This document shows positions 7,905 through 14,681 of a stretch of 64,000 nt of DNA, in pieces. The notes below the pieces were generated by a model, which was not told the DNA's origin, searched no databases, and worked only from the letters and a program-made list of their open reading frames with translations. Source of the stretch: Bacillota bacterium. GTDB lineage: Bacteria > Bacillota > UBA4882 > UBA8346. The stretch is from assembly GCA_023426245.1 (NCBI GenBank), contig JAFABB010000014.1, positions 89,706 to 153,705 of the forward strand. The letters run 5' to 3'. Position numbers and translations under genes: made by a program. Positions within the stretch are counted from its first letter, which is position 1. Each line of letters starts with the position of its first letter.

Positions 7905-8737
7905 GGAAAATTTTCGCAATTGTTTTCATGGCTGTAATGATTTCGGTGGTATTGCTGTCGTCAGGGGTTGTGGCTACCGGGGAAATCGCCAAGATTAAAG
8001 AACGGGGTAAAATTATTATTGGTGTTTTCACCGATAAGCCGCCGTTTGGTTATATGAATGAAAAAGGGGAAAATGACGGTTTCGACATTGCAATCGCCAA
8101 ACGGTTTGCCAAAGATTTGCTTGGCGATGAATCCAAAATTGAATGGGTGGTCGTAGAGCCGGCCAGCCGGATTCCGTTTTTGCAATCCAATAAAGTCGAT
8201 TTAATCATGGCCAATATGACGGTGACTCCCGAGCGTCAGCAGGTAGTCGATTTTACGAACCCCTATATGAAGGTGGCCATTCAAGTTTTAACCAATGACA
8301 AAGCAAAAATAAAATCGGTTAAGGATTTATATGGGAAGACCATCATTGTGGTGAAAGGGACTACGGCCGATATTTTATTTACCAAGAAATATCCTAAAAT
8401 TCAATTATTAAAATTTGATCAAAATACGGAAGCTTTTCAAGCCCTAAAAGATGGCCGCGGTGTGGGATTAGCCCATGACAACCTGCTGCTGTTTGCCTGG
8501 GCCAATGAAAACTCCGGTTTTTCCATTGTCAACCAAAAACTGGAGGATCCGGCCCCGATTGCACCAGCGGTTAAAAAAGGAAATATTGAGTTACGCAATT
8601 GGATCAATGATGAATTTAAAAGGTTAGCCAAAGAAAATTACCTCCATAAACTATACGATGAACAGCTTAAAAAGGCGTTTGGTAAAGCGGTTCGTTCCCC
8701 TGAAGATGTAATTCTTGAAGGCGGTATTTTAAAATAA
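7901..8737 (+). CDS. Polar amino-acid ABC transporter substrate-binding protein (SBP family 3)
   Basis: 278-residue extracytoplasmic receptor of the importer, with a GTG start overlapping the ATPase stop (GTGA) and AAAGGAG upstream. Signal segment at residues 4-24 with no lipobox cysteine. The family-3 (HisJ/GlnH) hallmarks are RGKIIIGVFTDKPPFGYMNE near the mature N-terminus, GFDIAIAKRFAKDLLG, and VVDFTNPYMKVAIQVL. The TTADI stretch after GKTIIVVKG follows the ligand-site pattern. Ligand not identifiable; polar amino acids are typical. Last gene of the importer operon. Confidence 0.88.
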   Translation: MRKIFAIVFMAVMISVVLLSSGVVATGEIAKIKERGKIIIGVFTDKPPFGYMNEKGENDGFDIAIAKRFAKDLLGDESKIEWVVVEPASRIPFLQSNKVDLIMANMTVTPERQQVVDFTNPYMKVAIQVLTNDKAKIKSVKDLYGKTIIVVKGTTADILFTKKYPKIQLLKFDQNTEAFQALKDGRGVGLAHDNLLLFAWANENSGFSIVNQKLEDPAPIAPAVKKGNIELRNWINDEFKRLAKENYLHKLYDEQLKKAFGKAVRSPEDVILEGGILK

Positions 8738-8757
8738 GCTTGCGCAATTGTTTTATA

Positions 8758-8786
8758 TTGACACCGGAGCCTATTTGAGGTAATAT
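8758..8786 (+). promoter_or_regulatory. Sigma-A-type promoter for a candidate small RNA
   Basis: TTGACA at 8758-8763 and TAATAT at 8781-8786 with a 17-base spacer, 20 bases after the binding-protein stop. No coding gene starts soon after it. The downstream sequence folds strongly and ends in a terminator-like structure by 8923, so the product may be a short transcript. Confidence 0.65.
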
Positions 8787-8792
8787 AAATAG

Positions 8793-8923
8793 TAATCAAA
8801 ACATATTAATCAGATAGATTTACTTACAAATTTCATAAATGAAGTTGACCAGAAAACTGGAGGCTAAGTCTTTTTTCCCCACTGGATTTCCGTGAGTGGA
8901 GGAATGGCTTAGCCTTTGTTTTT
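8793..8923 (+). ncRNA. Candidate structured small RNA or cis-leader upstream of the NifB-like gene
   Basis: From the promoter at 8758-8786 a transcript of about 130 bases would contain two stacked hairpins. The first is CCAG-AAAA-CTGG (8849-8860). The second has a basal stem GGCTAAG (8862-8868) with CTTAGCC (8908-8914) and an inner stem TTCC-CCACT (8875-8883) with AGTGG-A-GGAA (8895-8904), followed by TTTGTTTTT (8915-8923). This architecture, own promoter plus terminator, suggests an independent small RNA. It could instead be simply the terminator of the amino-acid importer, or an attenuated leader of the NifB-like gene. It matches no RNA family that I recognise. Confidence 0.45.
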
Positions 8924-9050
8924 AGGTAGGGCTGGTATAAAAAATCCGATAGAGATTAAAAAATAAGTTCCGTAATTTTTCCTATTGCGGTATCCAACAA
9001 GCATTGGTCATGTCATCTAGCATTGATGGACTTGATAGATTTTCTTATAA

Positions 9051-9080
9051 TTGACAGTTAATCTATATGTTTAATATAAT
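9051..9080 (+). promoter_or_regulatory. Sigma-A-type promoter of the NifB-like/NifH-like pair
   Basis: TTGACA at 9051-9056 and TATAAT at 9075-9080 with an 18-base spacer. The start codon of the NifB-like gene is 37 bases after the -10 box, giving a short leader with the AAAGAGGTGG ribosome site at 9101-9110. Confidence 0.7.
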
Positions 9081-9116
9081 ATCGAAATAACTTGGAATGT
9101 AAAGAGGTGGTCACCA

Positions 9117-10016
9117 TTGCCTGAGATGCTGGAAAGTCCCAAGGATTTTAGTCATCTCGTTAAACAACACCCTTGCTTTAGCGGGGAAGCCCACTTTAAA
9201 TTTGGCCGGATTCACTTGCCGGTGAGTCCGGATTGCAACATTCAATGTCGCTTTTGTAAAAGGGGTTTTAATAAATTTGAAAACCGGCCTGGAGTTAGCC
9301 GTGGCCTTTTAGATCCGGAAGCCGCCTGCGAAATGGTTGGCAAAGCTTTGGAGAAGTGCCCCGAAATTACGGTAGCCGGTATTGCCGGTCCGGGAGACAC
9401 CCTGGCGACCGATCATGCCCTGGAAACTTTTGAACGCATCCATCAGCGTTACCCAGCCTTGATCAATTGTCTCAGTACCAATGGCCTACTTTTGGAGGAA
9501 AAAGCCGAACGTGTCATAGCCGCGGGGGTTAAAACAGTGACCGTTACGGTGAATGCGGTTGATGAAAATGTGTTGCAACAAATTTGTTCCCATATCGTTT
9601 ATCATGGCCAGTTATTAACCGGACCGCTTGCAGCCCGCTTTTTGGTTGCCGCCCAGATTGCCGGGATCCGGAAAATCCTCTCTTTGGGTGCGGTGGTGAA
9701 AATTAATACCGTTTTAATCCCGGGAATCAATGATCATCATATCGGGCATATTGCTGAACTCGTTTCCGACCTGGGAGCTTCGATCTTTAATATTATTCCG
9801 CTGATTCCCCAACATGAATTGAAAGACTATCCGGCCCCGGATTGTGTTCAGTTAAATGTTGCCCGGCAAGCGGCTGAAAAATATCTGATGGTTTTCCGTC
9901 ATTGTCAGCATTGCCGTGCCGACGCCGTTGGGATTCCGGGGCGTATGGGTGCCCAGGGCAAAGACTTTGCGGAGGAACTTTATGGTCAGGACTTGAGTAC
10001 GTTCTCACACGGTTAA
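9117..10016 (+). CDS. NifB-like radical SAM cofactor-assembly protein (MarB-like candidate)
   Basis: 299-residue radical SAM enzyme homologous to NifB, which builds the carbide-containing iron-sulfur core of nitrogenase cofactors. The SAM-cluster cysteines are C40, C44 and C47 (CNIQCRFC), followed by ENRPGVSRG. IAGPGD and the second cysteine pair HCQHCRADAVG near the C-terminus are NifB-typical. Compared with the true NifB of this window (40.98-42.24 kb), it lacks the cysteine in the NCANE motif (here NKFEN) and the whole C-terminal NifX-like domain. TTG start six bases after AAAGAGGTGG. It forms an operon with the NifH-like gene. NifB ancestry is clear; a role in loading the component-1 homologue at the window start is inference. 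Confidence 0.8.
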   Translation: MPEMLESPKDFSHLVKQHPCFSGEAHFKFGRIHLPVSPDCNIQCRFCKRGFNKFENRPGVSRGLLDPEAACEMVGKALEKCPEITVAGIAGPGDTLATDHALETFERIHQRYPALINCLSTNGLLLEEKAERVIAAGVKTVTVTVNAVDENVLQQICSHIVYHGQLLTGPLAARFLVAAQIAGIRKILSLGAVVKINTVLIPGINDHHIGHIAELVSDLGASIFNIIPLIPQHELKDYPAPDCVQLNVARQAAEKYLMVFRHCQHCRADAVGIPGRMGAQGKDFAEELYGQDLSTFSHG

Positions 10017-10064
10017 AGTTGGTTGAAGCCCGTGCCAGAATAATTTTTTAAAGGAGTGAAGATT

Positions 10065-10940
10065 TTGTCGAAAAAAGTCAAACAGATTGCCATTTATGGT
10101 AAGGGAGGCATCGGAAAATCCACCACCACCTCGAATATTAGTGCCGCATTGGCCAAGAGCGGGTATAAGGTGATGCAATTCGGTTGTGATCCCAAAAGTG
10201 ATTCCACCAATACCCTGCGTGGCGGTAAATACATACCGACCGTGCTTGACACCTTACGGGAAAAAAACGCGGTCAAAGCCGAGGAGGTTTTGTTTCAAGG
10301 TTTCGGTGGTGTTTATTGCGTGGAAGCCGGCGGCCCGGCACCGGGTGTGGGTTGTGCCGGACGGGGTATTATCACGGCAGTACAGCTTTTAAAGCAACTA
10401 CGGGTCTTTGAAGAATTGGATCTGGACTATGTTCTTTTCGATGTTTTAGGGGATGTGGTTTGTGGCGGTTTTGCCGTGCCGATCCGGGAAGGTATCGCCG
10501 AGCATGTTTTTACCGTATCATCCGCTGATTTCATGGCGATTTATGCAGCCAACAATTTGTTCAAGGGCATTCAAAAATATTCCAACAGCGGTGGAGCGCT
10601 CCTGGGCGGGGTGATTGCCAATTCCATCAATGCGCCCTATGCCAAAGAAATCATTGACGATTTTGTCAAACAAACCGGCACCCAAGTGATTGGTTATGTT
10701 CCCCGTTCGGTTACGGTCACCCAGAGCGAACTGCAGGGTAAGACTACCATCGAAGCGGCACCCGATTCCGAACAAGCTAGAGTATACCAGCGGTTGGCTG
10801 AACGTATTGCCGGGCACACCGATTCTAAAACCCCGACGCCGTTGGATGTAAAAGATTTACGGGAGTGGGCGGCCAGGTGGGCTGATCAACTCTTGGCGTT
10901 GGAAACCGGTGAGGTGCGGAGTGCTGCGGCAAATATTTGA
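10065..10940 (+). CDS. NifH-like ATP-dependent reductase (MarH-like candidate, nitrogenase-like group)
   Basis: 291-residue homologue of nitrogenase iron protein. Walker A YGKGGIGKST (residues 11-20), cluster cysteines C97 in GVGCAGRG and C133 in DVVCGGFA, and switch region GCDPKSDSTNTLRGG. The last motif differs from NifH in the main cluster (GCDPKADSTRLLLGG). The TTG at 10065 is preferred because AAGGAG lies eight bases upstream; the GTG at 10056 is within that site. It would donate electrons to the component-1 homologue whose C-terminus opens the window. The pairing with a NifB homologue argues against a chlorophyll or F430 (BchL/CfbC) role, because those systems do not use NifB. Function is inferred. 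Confidence 0.82.
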   Translation: MSKKVKQIAIYGKGGIGKSTTTSNISAALAKSGYKVMQFGCDPKSDSTNTLRGGKYIPTVLDTLREKNAVKAEEVLFQGFGGVYCVEAGGPAPGVGCAGRGIITAVQLLKQLRVFEELDLDYVLFDVLGDVVCGGFAVPIREGIAEHVFTVSSADFMAIYAANNLFKGIQKYSNSGGALLGGVIANSINAPYAKEIIDDFVKQTGTQVIGYVPRSVTVTQSELQGKTTIEAAPDSEQARVYQRLAERIAGHTDSKTPTPLDVKDLREWAARWADQLLALETGEVRSAAANI

Positions 10941-11000
10941 GGACTTGATCAAGAGGCATCACTTCAACTTTCAAAAAAATACTTTTAGCCTAGATTCTTC

Positions 11001-11089
11001 GGCTTTGACGGCTTGTTTTGTAAACTGAGGCAAGCCGTGCAAAGCCAGGGTGTGGCTGACTACTTCATAACTTCGGGGTTATAATCAGC
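11001..11089 (+). promoter_or_regulatory. Two strong adjacent hairpins with a competing alternative stem ahead of the second metN
   Basis: GGCTTTG-A-CGGCTTG (11001-11015) pairs with CAAGCCG-T-G-CAAAGCC (11031-11046), leaving one bulged base. A second hairpin pairs GCTGA (11055-11059) with TCAGC (11085-11089) and ATAAC (11067-11071) with GTTAT (11078-11082). AGCCA (11043-11047) can instead pair with TGGCT (11053-11057), which would break both. No T-run follows, so it is not a plain terminator. The position, between the NifH-like gene and metN, suggests a regulatory leader or RNA processing site. No known riboswitch consensus is visible. Confidence 0.4.
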
Positions 11090-11108
11090 TTAAAAAAGGA
11101 TAAATGCA

Positions 11109-11885
11109 ATGATTACAATCCAAGGATTAAGTAAAAGTTTTAATACCGTTGACGGTAAAGTGTATGCTTTACGAAACATCAACCTGCAAATCGCCGCAGG
11201 AGACATTTTTGGGATTATCGGTTTCAGCGGCGCCGGGAAATCAACTCTGATCCGTTGCCTGAACCGGTTGGAGGAACCGGATAGCGGGAGTATCCACATC
11301 GGCGATCCCGCGCACGCGCGCGAAATCACCGCTTTGAATTCGCAACAACTTCGGGAAGCCCGCAAGCGGATCGGGATGATTTTTCAGCATTTCAATCTGT
11401 TTGACTCCAAAACAGTATTTGAGAATATCGCCTTTCCCCTGGAAGTTGCCGGATCCTCCAAAAACTTTATCCGCAGACGGGTGGCAGAGTTATTGGAAAT
11501 GGTTGAACTGGAAGAAAAGACCCGTGCTTATCCATCCCAGTTAAGCGGCGGTCAAAAACAGAGGGTTGGCATCGCCCGGGCGCTGGCCAACAATCCGGAA
11601 GTATTATTAAGCGATGAGGCGACTTCGGCCCTGGATCCTAAAACCACGTATTCCATATTGGAGTTATTACGGAATATCAATCACAAATTAAACTTGACGA
11701 TTGTATTGATTACCCATGAGATGGACGTTCTGCGGCGGATATGTAACCATGTGGCAGTGATTGAAGATGGAACCATCACTGAAATGGGTTCCGTCAAAGA
11801 CTTGTTCGCCCATCCCCAAACCGATACAACCCGGTTATTTGTCCAAAGTGATTTGGAATTGCAACAAAACAATTATGTAATTTGA
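11109..11885 (+). CDS. metN: Second MetN-type ATPase, short form without the NIL regulatory domain
   Basis: 258-residue ATPase of a methionine-type importer. Walker A GFSGAGKST (38-46), LSGGQ (145-149) and Walker B VLLSDEATSALD (from about 165) are intact. It stops about 70 residues earlier than full-length MetN, so the C-terminal NIL domain that mediates inhibition by cytoplasmic methionine is absent. The final residues (SDLELQQNNYVI) are an ordinary end, with metI starting ten bases later. The ATPase core is very similar to the first metN in the window, so the two sets are probably paralogues. Transport free of feedback inhibition would suit a scavenging role; this is inference. Confidence 0.88.
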   Translation: MITIQGLSKSFNTVDGKVYALRNINLQIAAGDIFGIIGFSGAGKSTLIRCLNRLEEPDSGSIHIGDPAHAREITALNSQQLREARKRIGMIFQHFNLFDSKTVFENIAFPLEVAGSSKNFIRRRVAELLEMVELEEKTRAYPSQLSGGQKQRVGIARALANNPEVLLSDEATSALDPKTTYSILELLRNINHKLNLTIVLITHEMDVLRRICNHVAVIEDGTITEMGSVKDLFAHPQTDTTRLFVQSDLELQQNNYVI

Positions 11886-11894
11886 GGCGGATAA

Positions 11895-12563
11895 ATGGTA
11901 TTGGCAAATGATGTTTTACCTTTACTTGGAGTGGCTTTACTGGAAACCATTTATATGGTTGTATTATCGACATTAGCGGCATTGGTATTGGGGTTGCCTT
12001 TGGGAATCGCCCTGGTGGTTACTGCAGAGGGCCATATATCAGAACTTCCGAAGCTAAATCATATTTTGGGAACGGTGGTGAATATTTTCCGCTCCTTTCC
12101 TTTTATCATTTTAATTGTAATCCTGCTCCCATTATCGAGATTTATGGTTGGAACCACTTTGGGTTCCACCGCCGCGGTCGTACCTTTGGCAATTGGTTCG
12201 GCCCCTTTTTTGGCCCGCATTATCGAGAACAGCCTAAAAGAAGTGGAGAGAGGCAAGATTGAAGCGGCACTGGCCATTGGCGCCAAACCATTGACGATTA
12301 TTTGGAAAGTACTGATTCCGGAAGCTTTACCATCTTTGATTCGGGGGATTACCTTGGCGATTATTACCATTACCGGATTTACCGCCACTGCCGGCGCCAT
12401 CGGTGCAGGGGGGCTCGGCAGTCTGGCCATCCGTTTCGGCTATATGCGTTACCGGAATGATGTGTTAATTGCCACGGTGGTGGTGTTAGTGCTGATGGTG
12501 GAGGGTATTCAATGGACAGGCAATTTTATCGCCCGCCGGTTGGAAATGAGGTATCAACGGTAG
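11895..12563 (+). CDS. metI: Second MetI-type ABC permease
   Basis: 222-residue permease with the MetI fold. The EAA loop is IEAALAIGAKPLTIIWKVLIPEALP, and the GAGGLGSLAIRFGYMRY motif near residues 175-192 matches the first MetI. ATG at 11895 with GAGGCGG upstream. Operon with the short MetN; 187 bases separate it from its binding protein, more than in the first set. Confidence 0.9.
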   Translation: MVLANDVLPLLGVALLETIYMVVLSTLAALVLGLPLGIALVVTAEGHISELPKLNHILGTVVNIFRSFPFIILIVILLPLSRFMVGTTLGSTAAVVPLAIGSAPFLARIIENSLKEVERGKIEAALAIGAKPLTIIWKVLIPEALPSLIRGITLAIITITGFTATAGAIGAGGLGSLAIRFGYMRYRNDVLIATVVVLVLMVEGIQWTGNFIARRLEMRYQR

Positions 12564-12645
12564 ATCTAACTAGAAAAAGATTAAATGGGCTGTTGCCAAA
12601 AAAAAATTTATTGATAGAGATATCCAAAATAGCATGAGTATGAAT

Positions 12646-12675
12646 AAATCCGATGCCCGGATTTGGTTTTCCTTG
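12646..12675 (+). terminator. Hairpin between metI and metQ of the second set (possible attenuator)
   Basis: AAATCCG (12646-12652) and CGGATTT (12658-12664) form a perfect 7-bp stem with a 5-base loop, followed by GGTTTTCCTT. It may reduce read-through or stabilise transcript ends so that binding protein and membrane parts are made in different amounts. The T-run is weak. Confidence 0.35.
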
Positions 12676-12750
12676 AGGAGGTGGTTTGTTTCGGAGAACA
12701 TCTGGTTTCGAGAAAATTTACTTCCATAAAAAATTGAAAGGATGATTGAA

Positions 12751-13539
12751 ATGAGTCGTAAATTATTGATGGTCGTAACAATTGTGATTTTAACCTTATC
12801 TTCTTTAGCCTTGGCTGACAATGTAACGTTGAAAGTGGGCGCTGCCGTGGTGCCTCATGCCGAAATCCTGGAGTTCATCAAACCGGAACTTAAGAAGGCG
12901 AGCGTTGATTTGCAAATTGTGGTTTTGGATGATGAGGGCCAATTAAATCCGGCTCTTGCCGACAAGCAAATTGACGCCAATTATTTTCAACACGTTCCGT
13001 ATCTTGAATCGGTTTCGAAGGAAAAAGGGTATCAATTTACCGTAGCCGGCAAAATCCATGTGGAACCGATCGGATTTTATTCCCAAAAGATCAAATCGAA
13101 ATCACAGCTTCAAACTGGCGCTAAAATTGCCATTCCCAATAATCCATCCAATGAATATCGGTCCCTAGCGCTTCTGGAAGCGAATGGCTTTATCAAACTA
13201 AAAAAAGGTTTATTGAATTATCAAGCAACCCCGAGTGATATCGCCTCCAATCCCAAGAAACTTCAATTCATCGAAGTTGAAGCTGCCCAATTGACCCGGA
13301 GCTTACCCGATGTCGATGGCGCGGTTATTAACACCAACTTTGTACTTGACGCCAAGATTGATCCCAATACAGCCCTTTTCCGTGAAAACGCCAATTCTCC
13401 TTATGCAAACGTGATTGTGGTGCGCAAGGGTGATGAAAACCGTCCGGAAATCAAAAAGTTGGTTTCAGTCTTGCAAACTCCGGCAGTTAAACAATTTTTA
13501 CTGGAAAAATATAAAGGTTCCGTCGTACCGGCATTTTAA
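12751..13539 (+). CDS. metQ: Second MetQ-type substrate-binding protein (NlpA family)
   Basis: 262-residue NlpA-family binding protein. The ATG at 12751 is chosen because AAAGGA (12737-12742) is eight bases upstream; the ATG at 12742 overlaps that site. Signal peptide ends in SLALA before DNVTLKV, a standard signal peptidase I site with no lipobox cysteine. Family motifs include IDANYFQHVPYLESV, IAIPNNPSNEYRSLALL, LPDVDGAVINTNFV and NVIVVRKGDE. Partner of the short MetN and MetI just upstream. It is similar to but clearly different from the first MetQ, so the two importers may recognise different thio-compounds. Confidence 0.9.
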   Translation: MSRKLLMVVTIVILTLSSLALADNVTLKVGAAVVPHAEILEFIKPELKKASVDLQIVVLDDEGQLNPALADKQIDANYFQHVPYLESVSKEKGYQFTVAGKIHVEPIGFYSQKIKSKSQLQTGAKIAIPNNPSNEYRSLALLEANGFIKLKKGLLNYQATPSDIASNPKKLQFIEVEAAQLTRSLPDVDGAVINTNFVLDAKIDPNTALFRENANSPYANVIVVRKGDENRPEIKKLVSVLQTPAVKQFLLEKYKGSVVPAF

Positions 13540-13576
13540 AAAAAGTACCGATGATGATCATGGGCGTGATAAAAAA

Positions 13577-13610
13577 ACCCAGCTGGTTAATTCCACAGCC
13601 GGGTCTTTCT
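13577..13610 (+). terminator. Rho-independent terminator after metQ
   Basis: ACCC-A-GCTG (13577-13585) pairs with CAGC-C-GGGT (13596-13604) with one mismatch, followed by CTTTCTTTT. It stands between convergent metQ and the Rrf2 regulator. Confidence 0.75.
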
Positions 13611-13677
13611 TTTGGGTAGGCACTTCTATAGGGTTAAGAAAAAGAAAACTTACTCCGTCATTTCAATGAATCCATTT

Positions 13678-14130
13678 TTAAATGTAATACATTGGTTCTT
13701 CCGGCACCATGCTCCTGGCTCGATCGGTTAGATCTTGCAGCGTGACACTGTCTAAAAATTCATTGATTTTATCGCGCAACTCCTCCCAGAAGGAACGGGT
13801 AATACAGTATTTCTCCCGCTCGCAATAGGATGAACTTTTTGAATCCTCTCCAACACAATGGACCGGAATGATGGGTCCTTCCAATGAACGGATGATTTCT
13901 CCTACAGTCATTTGGTGAGCCGGCCGTCCCAGTTCGTAACCGCCTTGAGAACCCCGGGAAGCCCGGACCAAACCGGCCTTGCGAAGATTGGTAAAAACCT
14001 GTTCCAGGTATGATTCGGAAATAGCTTGACGCTCAGCAATCACTCTTAGAGCCAGGGGGCCATCCGTCATATGAAGTGCCATATCCACCATCGCGCGTAA
14101 GCCATAGCGGCCCCTTGTTGATATTTGCAA
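13678..14130 (-). CDS. Rrf2-family transcriptional regulator (IscR/CymR-like)
   Basis: 150-residue DNA-binding regulator. The N-terminal MQISTRGRYGLRAMVDMA and the winged-helix part ISESYLEQVFTNLRKAGLVRASRGSQGG-like segment (residues about 38-65) are classic Rrf2. Three cysteines near residues 92, 103 and 109 (spacing ten and five residues) could hold an iron-sulfur cluster, as in IscR. CymR, which controls sulfur metabolism in Bacilli, is a close relative, so this gene could regulate the adjacent methionine/sulfur locus; no target site is identified. TTG start (14130) with GGAGG nine bases upstream. Candidate promoter on the minus strand: TTGCAA (14210-14215) and TAGCAT (14187-14192), spacer 17. 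Confidence 0.85.
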   Translation of the reverse strand: MQISTRGRYGLRAMVDMALHMTDGPLALRVIAERQAISESYLEQVFTNLRKAGLVRASRGSQGGYELGRPAHQMTVGEIIRSLEGPIIPVHCVGEDSKSSSYCEREKYCITRSFWEELRDKINEFLDSVTLQDLTDRARSMVPEEPMYYI

Positions 14131-14186
14131 AGTGTGACCCTCCTTTAAAGTTCAAAAATTACAAGTAAACAAATAGGTTTAATAAA

Positions 14187-14215
14187 ATGCTACCATAATT
14201 AAAGATTCTTTGCAA
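14187..14215 (-). promoter_or_regulatory. Candidate promoter of the Rrf2 regulator
   Basis: On the minus strand TTGCAA (14215-14210) and TAGCAT (14192-14187) are separated by 17 bases, 57 bases before the regulator start. The match is moderate. Confidence 0.45.
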
Positions 14216-14427
14216 GTGTTAGTTATATTCGGATTTCTTTTTCGATTGGATGAATGGAAAATTTTGGAGTAAAATCCACCCAAGGGAATGCAAAATATAA
14301 GGTCGAACCCTCCGTCTGAGGCACCTTGGTGCTGTAGATAGAGAGGGAACAATTATTTTTAGTGACTCATCGAATTAGTTGCATACGCAATGATTGAGTA
14401 TGCTCGGAACGATAAAATTCGACGATG

Positions 14428-14512
14428 AACCACGAAATACACGAGAGCAGGAAAAGAGGATCGCCGGAGCGGCGAGGTTCTGATTCCGTGTAATTTCATG
14501 CTTTTCGTGGTT
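14428..14512. repeat. Nested palindromic intergenic element
   Basis: In the 550-base gap between the Rrf2 gene and topB, AACCACGAAA (14428-14437) is inverted as TTTCGTGGTT (14503-14512), TACACG (14438-14443) as CGTGTA (14487-14492), and TCGCC (14461-14465) as GGCGA (14471-14475). The result is one imperfect palindrome of about 85 bases with a GC-rich tip. The ACCACGAAATACACGA wording resembles dispersed elements seen in other bacterial genomes. No second copy was noticed in this window. The remaining parts of the gap (14216-14427, 14513-14681) hold no supported gene. Confidence 0.5.
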
Positions 14513-14681
14513 GAATTTGGAGCGACTTTTCGAGAAGAATATATGAAAGTATTTTTTTGCACTTCATTTTTCAAACTTATTCTCCTTCCTTTAGCCAAAT
14601 GTTTTGGCAGGATATCCTCTTCCCATTATAGAAACAATGATCTGGAAGTTACTTTCACACTAGGATTCGGAGAATAAAAAG

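Noticed and set aside
10065..10940. BchL/ChlL or CfbC assignment for the NifH-like protein
   Set aside because: A NifB homologue is in the same operon and no chlorophyll or F430 genes are nearby.
14359..14598. Minus-strand open frame of 79 codons
   Set aside because: It runs through the palindromic element and has no coding character or homology that I recognise.
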